Shown: one piece after another, positions 1 through 9,980 of the stretch
Layout: the number at the start of each line of letters is the position of its first letter
How positions within the stretch are numbered: position 1 is the stretch's first letter
Origin: Rhopalosiphum padi
Taxonomy: Eukaryota; Arthropoda; Insecta; Hemiptera; Aphididae
NCBI RefSeq assembly: GCF_020882245.1
Contig: NC_083597.1
Coordinates: 840,581-904,580 of the forward strand
DNA: 64,000 nt
Reading direction: 5' to 3'
Made by a program: the position numbers and the translations under genes
Notes under the pieces: model-generated
What the model was told of the DNA's origin: nothing
The model's input: only the letters and a program-made list of their open reading frames with translations
Database searches by the model: none

Positions 1-329
1 ATGTATAGAAATATTCAAATATTATAGGATCTATGATTATTTTATAGATAAGTTGTTTTTACATTTATAATTAACTATCATTATTGGAATAGCGACAAAT
101 TATCGGACATATTTTCCATAGTCAGTTGTTTGATATGTTTAATCACCAACCTCGAAATTGTGCTCCCGTGCGAATAATTTCGTAAAATCGATCTATAACG
201 TAATCGTAGTTTATTATGCGAAACGAAACGTAACGGAAATATACGAGGTGCGTTTTTAACACGTGGAAAATGCTTAAAAATGAAAAAAAAAATTGGGAAC
301 TACAGAATTCGCGCCTAAACCGATTATTT
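1..329. other. AT-rich non-coding stretch
   Basis: No supportable gene. The stretch is mostly A/T with scattered CG dinucleotides that become denser towards 200-330, where it grades into the CpG-rich patch that follows. A 98-codon minus-strand frame crosses 143-439 but has no recognisable domain and overlaps the promoter-like patch; I treat it as chance. Confidence 0.6.
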
Positions 330-600
330 ACCGAGTAAATGGCAAAAACCGTTCGTTTTTCTAGCGATGTACGTAAAACACTGTTGTTATTATCGCGAGA
401 ACGACCGGTCGGTGGTAAGGACGGCGGCGGCGAGAGCACACGTTCGCCCGGCGAAATGAACGGACCGCGACGACGTCGACGTCGGAGGTTTAATTTCTTG
501 TGCAGTCACCATTTAGACATTACCCGCGCGTGTACACTCGCCACACACACACTCGCACAGACACAAGCCCGCCGACGGTCTGAGTCTCCTACGTACGTAC
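330..600. promoter_or_regulatory. CpG-rich promoter-like island
   Basis: A sharp local rise in G+C and CpG (CGGCGGCGGCG near 422, CGACGACGTCGACGTCGG near 468) stands out from the AT-rich flanks. This is the appearance of a transcription start region in insect genomes. A CAGT initiator-like core sits at 503-506. A 92-codon plus-strand frame (339-617, ATG start, arginine-rich centre) runs through it but resembles nothing I know; it could be an upstream ORF or chance. The downstream donor-like site at 773/774 supports a plus-strand promoter. That direction is an inference. Confidence 0.35.
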
Positions 601-651
601 TTTTTTTCGCCACATAAACACACATGAAATCGCATTCATCATAATTCATAG

Positions 652-773
652 AGTATAATAATAATATATTATATACACGCCATCGGATCCGAACCGATTT
701 TTCTTCTGAAGAAGGACGACCACGAACCGCTGCTGCAGGGCTCAAGTGCGGCCACCAGCCGCCAAATATACAG
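652..773 (+). other. Candidate first exon ending in splice donor
   Basis: The end is CAG|GTAAAG (last exonic base 773, GT at 774-775), a good match to the animal donor consensus. Upstream of it the sequence is GC-richer than its surroundings. One frame is open from 652 (in-frame TAG at 649-651) to the donor, with a mixed, protein-like composition (for example KKDDHEPLLQGSS) but no ATG. No pyrimidine tract plus AG precedes it, so I favour the 3' end of a mostly non-coding first exon rather than an internal exon. An AT-rich, intron-like sequence follows at once. The true 5' end is unknown; 652 marks only the open frame. Confidence 0.3.
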
Positions 774-3700
774 GTAAAGAATTGGGAATTTTTTTTCATC
801 ATTATAAGCATGAGCTTTAGATTTTCAAATTTTTTTTTACCCTTCATCCTTTTATTTATTATTTTTGTTTGAGTTAATTTTAATAATTATACGATTTGAG
901 ATCCGCGTATTTATTGATAATAATAGCATTTATAATATTACGGTATGCTCGAGACCTAAACGCTGGGCTACAAAGTTTGTGATGGTTTTTGTTGTTGAAA
1001 CGTCATGAAGGTGTTTTATATAATATTATTATAATATTATGTATAAAAAATATATTTATATTATTATTTATAATTACGCTATTAAACAACAATAAAATGT
1101 AAAAATTCAGTTTAGATATAACATAAAATAGATATAAAATATATGTATATTATTTAAAGTAATGATGATTTTTTTCTTTATTTTTATAATATTTTATTAT
1201 ATAATTTATATGCAAACGCATATAAATTGGAATAATTAATATTAAATAAGTGAAATATTAATGTACAAACTAATATACGAAAAATTATAATTTGTTAGGC
1301 CTGATGTTACTTGATAGAAAAAAAAAATATTGTTGTAAATACTCTTAACGATATCATATTACTCATGACGAAAAAAGTACCAATTTATTACTTATGTATA
1401 TTATTGAGGGTCAGTATAATATAATAGTATGGTAATATTACAGATGAAGTTTGATTACTATAGATTAATTATTTATTTTGAATATCTATAAAAACTCGGC
1501 AATATTTTTGGACACTTTTTGTGAGCATGTTTTATGATAATACCCAAAACAATAAAAATATATTTATTTTACAATTATTTCAAAATTACTTGTACTATTT
1601 TAATGTAAATAACGGAATTTACGTGTAATATTAATAGTTATTAAATAATTATATTTCTTTAAAATGTACTATAAATTATCAGGAATATTATAATTTCTAT
1701 AGATGACATTATAAATACATAAATACGTAGTTAGTGTTAATGTTTCCGTGTTTAAAATATTAAAATGATTTGAATTTTTATTTTATATTTTTTTCCCTGA
1801 AATTCCTTTTATGTAATTATGTACATTTTTAATTATTAATTTACACGTTTATACTAAGTTGATACTTATGCTTTTTTATTAAATTATTGTAAACAATTTA
1901 AAATATGTTTATTCTATAATCTATTATTGAGTAATTATATTTGTAAATTCAGTATTACATGAATAATTTTTAATTTTTAAATAAAAATGATCTTCTAAAA
2001 TATTTAATTTATTTTTTTTACATTTGCTACACTTTTGTTAGGATTATGCTCTTTAAATAAAAATATGCGTTTGAAAAATAAGAAAAATATTAAACAATTT
2101 TAAAGACAATAATACAATACGAGTATATACGAATACTTTTTATAATGTTTATATTCATATTTATTTAATTTCAACTCTTATTATTGTGATTATTTTCTAA
2201 CACTTAAAAACTTCGTTTATTGTTATTAAGTTTAATACTTTTACAACTTCTTTCTTGCATGTAATGTAAATGTTATCATCTAATGTATATCAAAGTTTTT
2301 ACTGCCCATAGAAATATTGCGATAAAATATTAACAAAGTAACCATTCTCAATGACCAAGCTACCTATCAAAGGCTATTTCTTTGGATAATATTAAAATTA
2401 AAATAATAATATTGATTACTATGAATAGTTTCATCAAGTTATTACAAGTATTTAATGATATAATAGCTAGTTAATTAAAGGAATAAAAAATTAATCACAT
2501 TTTTCTACCAATTGTATGGTAATTAATTATGGGTGATGTGATTATTAATATTAGTAGTTTTTTTTATTAACTAGGATATATTTTTATAATATAATATATA
2601 TATTCTATGTTTTTCGTACATAATTAAGTAATTAATAAATTAAGTCAAATGTAAATACTTAGGTTTTTTTTACATTTTAAAAACAAGAAGTAACAAATTC
2701 GTTTTTGAATATAAATTCATGGTTGATTAAATTTGTTGGTTTATTTTCGTCGAATTTATTCATTGATGCAACTAGTCAACAACATTAATATTTAACGCAA
2801 TTATAAAACTTCTTATGAGAATTAATTTAAATTTAATGACTTCTGCATTTTTAGACGTTTAACGTTATTTTTACATAACGCGCGTGCGTATTATAATTTA
2901 TATTGTAACATTGTTTTATTTGATAAAATATTATGTTCTTTGGTTTAATTGATAGCACCGACGATTTAATAGGTGGAGGAAGGGTGATCATCACCAAGAA
3001 TGGAATTAAATTTTTTATTTTAATATATAAATACAAAAATTAATATGCTATGGCAATATACACATATTATAGAAGTTTTAAAATTGACATATCAAGAATA
3101 AAACATAAATACGTTAAAACAATCTTTGGCAAGAGTATAAACATAAATTTTTTGCATTATAGTACTAAAATTGCTGCCCTCTTGATGTTTTGTCGAAACC
3201 ATGACTGATTGATTGTCACTGTTTTATACAAATATTGTACATGCATATTATGTACAGTAGGCGCACGCACATTCTGTGTTGACAATAATATGTATAACGT
3301 AGTTGATTCGTTTCCTATACATGTAGCGTTACTATATTTTCCCCTTTTCTAAATAAGAATAATATTCTATTCGACGGTCAACGCGTGCATTGTTTACCCA
3401 CGACGTACAACCGTGGTTATTGTGTTGTGCGATTATATTATAATATACTAAATATTTTATTAAAATTGCCGGCGATGTTAAGATGAGTCGTACAGTATCA
3501 TAATATATAAAATAACGTCAATATTTTTCACGTACGTATTCTGATAACAAATTTGCGGGTTTCAATCGCATTCTACGGCAACGGCGAACATTTGCGTTCG
3601 GCAAAAAACATCGGAGTAAACAGAGATCACGCGCGTGTAGTATTATACACAAGCGCGTATGTGTGTGTGAGTGCTGGGCGACAAGGAGAAGTGTAAATTG

Positions 3701-4080
3701 GGCCGAGGAGAGGAAAAAGAAAGTAAAACATTGTGTTATCAAATAATACGTTTTGTGCACAACTCGTCGTCGTCGTTGCCGTTTACATTGTTTTGAATAT
3801 ATTATTATTACTTTTTTTTATCATTTCCCCGCGTTATGATTATACGACCAATTATATTGACTTTCGCTTGGAATTATTTTTAAGATCGCATCACGAAATT
3901 TGAACGATTGTCATAACATAGACTATAATATATTATAATATAAGCTTGCCTGTTACACGCGGCATCCCGCAGCTGTACCTATATGGTACAATGTATATCA
4001 TGTTTATACTTAATAATATACGGCGCCTATATATATATATGTACGTTAATAAAAAGTACTTGCTCTCTCGGTACGACTAT
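774..4080. other. Long AT-rich non-coding block
   Basis: More than 3 kb of very AT-rich sequence with many TAATATTA-type palindromes and no frame longer than about 80 codons. The two frames that can be drawn (2851-3036 and 3518-3760, both minus) are low-complexity or cross GT-rich DNA and look like chance. CpG content rises near 3360-3770, including a short CGT run at 3764-3775 and GTGTGTG at 3660. Intron-like if the donor at 773/774 is real. Confidence 0.6.
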
Positions 4081-4132
4081 TAGAAATTCACTTTCCGTCG
4101 TAAACATGTAAACGGGCTGGTAACTCTAAATC

Positions 4133-4140
4133 TGACCTTG
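4133..4140 (-). promoter_or_regulatory. Nuclear receptor half-site (CAAGGTCA)
   Basis: TGACCTTG on the plus strand is CAAGGTCA on the minus strand, the core of the extended half-site bound by monomeric orphan receptors of the FTZ-F1/SF-1 and ERR type. The extra 5' base is A, not the preferred pyrimidine. It forms a cluster with sites at 4184 and 4752. Confidence 0.3.
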
Positions 4141-4183
4141 TTTTCCCGAAAAAATTTAACGTTTTATCAAACACCTGAATGTT

Positions 4184-4192
4184 TCAAGGTCA
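4184..4192 (+). promoter_or_regulatory. FTZ-F1/ERR-type extended half-site
   Basis: TCAAGGTCA is a perfect match to the YCAAGGYCR consensus of FTZ-F1-type monomeric nuclear receptors. It lies 22 bp upstream of a small ORF with a strong start context. Binding is an inference from the motif. Confidence 0.35.
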
Positions 4193-4214
4193 TCAAACCC
4201 CCCTGTGTTACACC

Positions 4215-4322
4215 ATGGCGGAGGTATCGTCCGTCATTATAATATCCGTTTCCGTTTTGAAGCCGTGTGTTTTAAGTATAGGTATTATTAAAATGCGTAT
4301 TCCTATTGGCCATAGGGTATAA
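4215..4322 (+). CDS. Small ORF, 35 codons, strong start context
   Basis: The ATG is in an excellent animal context (ACACCATGG). The product begins MAEVSSVIIISVSVLKPC, with a hydrophobic stretch at residues 5-13 and another at about 19-26, and ends GHRV before TAA. No family is recognised. An alternative reading is that ATGGCGGAG|GTATCG is the start of a coding exon that ends in a weak donor nine bases in. The ORF lies beside nuclear receptor half-sites and upstream of long TA repeats. It could equally be chance; only the start context and setting raise it above background. Confidence 0.2.
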   Translation: MAEVSSVIIISVSVLKPCVLSIGIIKMRIPIGHRV

Positions 4323-4460
4323 TATTATTAACATGGATATTATATGATAAAAGTAATAAGCCTGTTTTCAAAACGTCGAATGAAAACGTTAAATCATTTT
4401 GGATTGTATAATATGTATATTGTATATAGACGTATTCGAAACAACGTTGGCGTTATTTAC

Positions 4461-4495
<35 letters not shown>
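4461..4495. repeat. (TA)n microsatellite
   Basis: A perfect TA run of about 27 bp from 4461, extended by an interrupted TA tract to 4495. Such tracts are likely to be polymorphic in length. Confidence 0.95.
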
Positions 4496-4535
4496 CGATG
4501 GTTTTTAGTTTTCATTGTATTTGTGCCGAGTCTTC

Positions 4536-4569
4536 TATATATACGTTATATATATATATATATTATATT
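4536..4569. repeat. Interrupted (TA)n microsatellite
   Basis: TA units broken by ACGT and TT interruptions, with an uninterrupted run at 4547-4562. It is the second TA tract within 100 bp. Confidence 0.9.
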
Positions 4570-4751
4570 CCTACGTTTCATGGAGTAACACAATTATAAA
4601 TAATCGTCCATGATGTAGGAGTTGCAGGCGTCGTTTTAATGTTTTTTTCATCTCCGACCCATTTGTAATGGATTTTTTTTTCAAACTAAAAACTCTATTA
4701 CAAAATTTGAATTCGTTGTTCACAAGTATATTATAATATAGTGTTTAATGT

Positions 4752-4760
4752 CCAAGGTCA
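4752..4760 (+). promoter_or_regulatory. FTZ-F1/ERR-type extended half-site
   Basis: CCAAGGTCA is a second perfect YCAAGGYCR match on the plus strand, 568 bp from the site at 4184. An E-box CACGTG follows at 4868-4873. Function is inferred only from motif match and clustering. Confidence 0.3.
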
Positions 4761-5108
4761 AAATGATATTATTATAGTATGCAGTAGTTGGTGTATAATA
4801 TCATTAAAACCCGACGTGTGCCACTCGCACGACTGTCGACGTCTTCACATTAACAATAATAATTGTCACGTGTTGCGTTTGGAAAAAAAACTGAAGAAAC
4901 GAAAAAATAAATAATCGTTCGAATTTAGACACGGTATCGGGCAACGACGTCAAGTCAGACCATCAGACCACCGGTATGTAATCTGTTTTCGCGTGGATTC
5001 CAATTTATAGTCCTAAAACAATATTGTGACGAGGCCTCAAAAGCATTACGCCAGCAACAATCACTGTTAACCTACACTTATCATAATATGTTTTGAATAA
5101 GTATTATA

Positions 5109-5712
5109 CTGAATGATTCATCAAGCACACTTAAGTAGTCCCATTTTTTTCTTTAACAATGATATTTTTCTAATTCTCGTTATCGAAGTTTTAAATTATA
5201 TACTTAAGGGCTATTTTTTCAAAAACTTTGTATACTATTTTTAAGGAATGATTTGTAGCAAAAACAACTTTATTTTAATTTTTATTTATCGAGAATCGAC
5301 TTTTTTCCTGTAGATTGTTAATCAGATAAATTTTTAAGTAGTTTTTGGGTTATTAAGAACTATTATTTATTATTCTTAATACGTACAATATACATACATA
5401 ATATTATAACTTATAAATTAATTGCTAAAATTTTGATTTAGATACGTCACAATTATAAAAAAAAAAAATGTTCTGCTCAATAATTTACAGATTACAGTAA
5501 AATGGGTTAATTATTATTTAAAGAAAAGAGAAGTTGGTATCGTCACAAAACACTCCTTAAATGTTATAAATTTTAAAATAGAATAAAAAATCTGAACAAT
5601 TGAAATAATATTGTCAGTTCTTAAGTAAGCTTAAAAATGCCAAAAAATCCGAATTTAAATAAATAAATTAAAAAATAATTATTGTAGTGAGCATAATTTG
5701 TGGATCACTCTG
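5109..5712. mobile_element. Foldback MITE, about 604 bp, TA-flanked
   Basis: The left end reads CTGAATGATTCATCAAGCA and the right end, reverse-complemented, CAGAGTGATCCACAAATTAT; TA flanks both ends as a putative target duplication. Similarity between the arms continues inward: AAGGAATGATTTGTAGC on the left matches AAGGAGTGTTTTGTGAC on the reverse-complemented right, followed by CTGTAGATTGTTAAT against CTGTAATCTGTAAAT. The element is therefore a long imperfect foldback with no coding capacity. It belongs with the elements at 6815-7350 and 48725-49197 by its (C)NGRRTGATTCA-type termini. The superfamily is uncertain; a TA duplication would suit Tc1/mariner-like mobilisation. Confidence 0.65.
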
Positions 5713-6339
5713 TACATTACAACGCATATAGATTTATCCTGCCAAAAACGGAAGCAGGAAATACAGTACGATACCCGCATCCCGTTGCACGCCGTTTCCA
5801 TTCTCACTGGCGGCAGTAATCTTCTTCGAAGTTCGTCGCCGTCTCGACGTGACGTTTCACTGTGAGGGTATCGTCCAGGAAATGCGAAATGTCATATTAT
5901 TCTATACAAATTTATCAGTATAGAAAACGATGGGAATGAAATAGGGAAAACAACGCAATCACGGTGAACTCTTATATATATGCCTACATAAACGGTAATT
6001 TGTTTTGTCTACAGTAGCGTATAGTTTGTTTCGTTGTGTACCCACACGAGATTAGAACGGCGCCACCGTAGTGTTGCTATATTATGTAGATATCGAATGG
6101 AAAATCGAAAAGTCAAATGAGAAAAAAAAACTCCATTAATACGGTACAATTTTCTTTTTCATATTCCGCTCGAAGTATCATCACCGGAAAACCTATTATA
6201 ACGTTGACGTGTAACTTATTACGCGACAAAATTACGAAAAACCTAAAACTATATGGAAAACAAATTTACTGCGAGACGTATAGGTATGTTATAATATTTA
6301 AAATTGCTAGATAATAATATAATATCGATGAACGGTAAA
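5713..6339. other. Non-coding spacer with CpG-rich part
   Basis: No supportable gene. The part at 5740-5880 is CpG-rich (for example CGTCGCCGTCTCGACGTGACG), possibly regulatory. A 65-codon AT-rich frame at 6117-6314 has no distinguishing features. Confidence 0.5.
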
Positions 6340-6570
6340 CCGATCGTTGGCAATCGATTGGCGGCAAAACGTCGTTCGGCGCGGACGTTCTATCATTGAA
6401 CAGGTTTCACCGCTATGAGCCCCCGGGGCGGCCGTTTTGTGCGAGCGCAGGTCGTTTCGGCGGCGGATTGCACTCTCGCCCGGGCAATGTCAATGTCGAT
6501 AACCCGATGGGGGCCGGACCGGTTGGCCGCGTGCACTTTCCATTTCGACCCGGCGAATTCCACGAGATGA
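6340..6570. promoter_or_regulatory. GC/CpG island
   Basis: One of the most GC-rich patches in the window (CCCCCGGGGCGGCC near 6420, CGGCGGCGGATTGC near 6459, GGGGGCCGGACCGG near 6510). Several frames are open because stops are rare in such sequence. It may be a promoter or enhancer island, or a coding exon. Confidence 0.35.
6415..6570 (+). CDS. Small ORF in GC island, 51 codons
   Basis: ATG at 6415, TGA at 6568-6570. The product starts MSPRGGRFVRAQVVSAADC and contains tryptophan, several arginines and two cysteines; no domain is recognised. An overlapping frame from a TTG at 6396 is also open for 76 codons and begins with a mix of R, H and G residues. With two frames open in GC-rich DNA, neither is convincing. 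A real exon remains possible. Confidence 0.12.
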   Translation: MSPRGGRFVRAQVVSAADCTLARAMSMSITRWGPDRLAACTFHFDPANSTR

Positions 6571-6814
6571 GAGTACTACGGCGATACATTATATTATTAT
6601 ACGCAATTTACGCGTATTATACGTAAAGCTTCGGCTGCATGTAAAAATGTCATAGCGTAATGTAATGGCTATTTTTCTGTCGATCGACACGTTAAAAGAC
6701 GGCCGTCACAAAGGCACGAGAGAAATGCAAATTTAGATTGCGCGGAAAATGAAAGCGTTTCTTTTCGCTGTTGCAGTGTTCATGCCACGCATGCTGTGTA
6801 GTATATAATATATA

Positions 6815-7350
6815 CCGGATGATTCATTTAACGTAAAACATTAATTGTATCAAAAAAAAAAATATTAATGTTTTTAAAAATATTTTTTTTACTTATTGTT
6901 ATAATTTTTAATTATTTTAGTTTTAATTTTTTTTTGTAACAACATACACTTTTAGTTCTTTATTTCAAAGTACTTTGAAATATAAAAATCAAACTTTTGT
7001 AGAGTAGTTAAAGAGTTACAAGTATTTAGAGTAATGACGAATGAAGTGGTATGGTACAGCTGAGGTAGTATTCACTAAATGTCAGTCTACTACTAATTCT
7101 AGTCATAAACACTTAAAATACTTCAACTATTAAACTACTTAACTGAAATTTGATTTTTATATATCAAAATACTTCAAATAATATTCCTTTGACATATGAA
7201 ATAAAAAATGTATGTTATTATTAAAAGAATAAACAATTTAAAAATCATATTGATAATTTTTTTTTCCGAAAATTTATTTTAAAGAAATATTTTCAAAAAT
7301 CCTTTTGTTTTTTGAAATAATGAGTTTTTGACGTAAAATAGATCACTCCG
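6815..7350. mobile_element. Foldback MITE, about 536 bp, TA-flanked
   Basis: The left terminus CCGGATGATTCATTTAACGT pairs with the reverse complement of the right terminus, CGGAGTGATCTATTTTACGT. TATA flanks both sides. The arms are inverted copies along their whole length: for example ATATAAAAATCAAA near 6980-6993 on the left recurs in the reverse complement near 7153-7166, followed by GTAGTTAAAGAGTT against GTAGTTTAATAGTT. The turn of the foldback is near 7065-7080. There is no coding capacity. A transcript through it would fold into a very long imperfect hairpin. Confidence 0.75.
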
Positions 7351-8226
7351 TATATATATTTTACGTAGGTACTGCGCGTGTGAAGCGGGATCCAAACACG
7401 GAATAATAATTTATTTCGATGAAAATAATATATTATAACAATGAGAAACTGACCTCAATTTGTATTTTAAATAAAAAACAATTACGCGCATAATATTTCC
7501 AGATATATGACTCCGAGAAAGCCAAAGTTTTTAAATGTTAATTTAGAAACGTATTACATACGTAATATGATACTGTAAAGTGCATTACCATTTACCACTA
7601 TAATAAAAAATTGTGTAACAATAATACGATAGCCATTATGACAATGCAAAATTATGTCCAAGTTTGTAATACTCTTAATTTATATATAGTTTGTAGGCAG
7701 TATAATGCATAATTAGTGTATTATATCAGCGCGTAATAGCACACCTCGTAAAAATTTTTAGATGTTTATTATTATTAATTATTAATTAGGATTCTGTAAA
7801 TAAATAAAAAAAACAACAACGCTAGGAAATATGTTACTCGTAAAATGTGTAATTTCTGCAATTAATTCTAGGCTCCGAGGCGTTAACCCTGAATGTTTGT
7901 GAATGAATTCCGATTACGTATAGTTATCTATTATAATGAAAATAATAAATCTATATAATTTGTATGATATAACATATACACCATACAACCTTGTACGAAA
8001 AATCGATCAGTTATCTGTCTCATATACTCGTAGTTAATAAATGTTGACTGTCGTCAAAAGAATATCGATATTTACATACGAAAAATCATTTGGTATCACA
8101 TAGCGAGGCTATTATATTCAATATAGTTGAATGACCTAAGAATTTTTAACAAAATCATCATTGAAACCGTTTCAGTCAAATGTTGAAAAAAAAGAAAACA
8201 ATGTACCCTTTTGGATAGTTATGTAA
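7351..8226. other. Non-coding AT-rich spacer
   Basis: No gene, structured RNA or repeat that I can support; ordinary AT-rich sequence with scattered CpGs. Confidence 0.6.
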
Positions 8227-8271
8227 CGGGCTTCGCGCCTGCGGTCAATCGTAGCATTTTTTCGAAATACA

Positions 8272-8472
8272 ATGATTCGTTACCTATACAGTGTCGACGT
8301 TGTTAAAAAAAAAATCAGTCGATTTCCAAATCCTTTTTCCGAGGATAAACTAATTGGTTTGGAAAGGTATTTTGGTTGGAAGAAAAAATTGTCATCTGTA
8401 AGGATTTCCGGTATTCAATATGAAGACGCCTGCGTATGTGCTGAAGAGAGGTCAAAATCTGTGTACCCATAG
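8272..8472 (+). CDS. Unidentified ORF, 66 codons, protein-like
   Basis: ATG at 8272 (context ACAATGA), TAG at 8470-8472. The frame is open further upstream from 8227 (in-frame TAA at 8224-8226), 81 codons in all. Composition is unusually balanced for this AT-rich DNA: lysine clusters at residues 12-14 and 37-39, the segment SRFPNPFSEDK at 16-26, YFGWKK at 33-38, and acidic plus two close cysteines (EDACVCAEER) at 51-60. No signal peptide or membrane segment is visible. The spacing of FP, W and C loosely recalls a THAP finger, but the required CxxC start and CxxH end are absent, so I do not assign it. It could be a small protein, one exon, or chance. Confidence 0.3.
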   Translation: MIRYLYSVDVVKKKISRFPNPFSEDKLIGLERYFGWKKKLSSVRISGIQYEDACVCAEERSKSVYP

Positions 8473-9439
8473 TGATTCTGTGTGTGTGTACTGTGTATAT
8501 TTATTATATACCTATACTCTGAATGTGCACAGAAAGGTGGAATGGAAGCAATAAAATTGCTTTTTTTATTTTCACCGGAACAAAAGACTCGTCCTAATAA
8601 GATTTATACGTCGTTTGTTGTCGTTGATTGTGTGCGTGTGTTTGTGTGTGTGTTTGTACACGTTCGGTGGCGGTAGGAAGTATGAACGCTACCATGTTGC
8701 CCAATTTATAATGGAAAAAAAAATAATAATAATTCAGACAACAAGGGGCAGGCTGTTTTCCAAAATATGCATAATAATAATAATAGCCAGACGTGGGCAT
8801 TTCAGCGCGCCGTGCGGTAGAGTAGCAAGCAAATAATGTCATCATAAATCCCAGGCACCGGGTTTTTATCTGCTTTTTGCCATTTAAATTAAAGTTATAA
8901 ACGGCCCCGAGGAATTTTATTTGTGCATTATAAAACGCGTACAACATTCCCGTCGCCCAGCGATATTAAACGGCTCTCTTTATAACATAATACATAATAT
9001 TAAAATAATATGCCATCTACGTCCCGCATCTTCTATACCTGCAACGAAACTATAATAAATGTACTGAACTGACGGAAGAGCGGATCAACAGAAAATTATT
9101 GCGCCATTATTAAATTATTTTGATTTATATACGGAAAATCAGAATAAGAAACCATACTATGTATGTATCGTCTAGTGCAGTTATCGTTATTAAACTATCC
9201 ATTTACACACTACTATTCCACTTTTCGCGTCACGCGAGAGATGTTTTAATAATTATTATTAGCCATTTTTTTGTCCGAATATACACTACAATAATATTGA
9301 GACACATGAATTACAATATTCAAAAATTAATTGAAACATTTTTTTACTTTTGTAACTGTCACGCGTAGTACTCGTTGCACAATATAACTTATAATACGTA
9401 AACGCTAAATATTATTATTATTATTATATTTATATTGTA
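8473..9439. other. Non-coding spacer
   Basis: Holds a GT-rich tract (8628-8658) and otherwise AT-rich sequence. Frames at 8482-8676, 8594-8947, 8615-8836 and 9120-9368 overlap one another or translate simple repeats and are not credible genes. Confidence 0.55.
8628..8658. repeat. Imperfect (GT)n microsatellite
   Basis: GT-rich tract with interruptions (TTGTGTGCGTGTGTTTGTG and on). Short and degenerate. Confidence 0.85.
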
Positions 9440-9980
9440 TAGAACGGGGTGCCCCGAGTTAAGTGAAATTATGGGAAACGGAAAATTTTACTCGCATGAC
9501 GAATACTAGTGTGGTATTAAACGTTTGTTTAAAACGGCGGCGATATTCGTAGACGTAAAATATAAAACGGATTTCGTGTCGACACGACTGGGGCCTCGGC
9601 AGGAAATGGAAATGCCACACGCAAAATGTGACGAGCTTTACAACAACACGACGTGTCCCGAGCACCTATACATAGGTGAAAATTGTCCTCTGTAAACTGA
9701 AAACGGCAAGCAATATTCGTCCAGCCGTCACGAACGTTTCCCGCGTCCACTTCCCGCTCGGCTATACACGACAAACGCCGCCGTCACTCGGAGTGTTGGA
9801 AAATATCTATTAATGTGAAATGTGCGAACGCTATTGGCGGAGAAATATAATGATAAACCAAATTGTCTGTTGTAACTCTTCGGAGCGTGTTTGCAGCGGC
9901 TGTCCCGGCCTTTAATCTTTTCACACCTCACGCGTTTACGCTCTATCTGTTGTACGAGTCGTTTTCGAACGCAAAATGTT
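9440..9980. promoter_or_regulatory. CpG-rich island with overlapping open frames
   Basis: About 540 bp with raised G+C and many CpGs. Plus-strand frame 9533-9695 is open for 53 codons with an ATG at 9606 (29 codons: MEMPHAKCDELYNNTTC then PEHLYIGENCPL) and has a balanced composition. The minus-strand frame 9529-9774 is open for 81 codons (TTG start, cysteine-rich centre) and the minus frame 9728-9931 for 67. Since both strands are open over the same bases, base composition is the likely reason. It could be a promoter island or contain one real exon. Confidence 0.3.

Noticed and set aside
339..617. 92-codon plus ORF as a real protein gene
   Set aside because: Arginine run from CGACGACGTCGACG repeats and no known domain; better read as promoter/leader sequence.
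7061..7070. TGAGGTAGTA, identical to the first ten bases of let-7
   Set aside because: The match ends there; the remaining mature sequence is absent and the spot is the turn of a MITE.
8272..8472. THAP zinc finger in the 66-codon ORF
   Set aside because: Only a loose FP/W/C spacing; CxxC and CxxH zinc ligands are missing.
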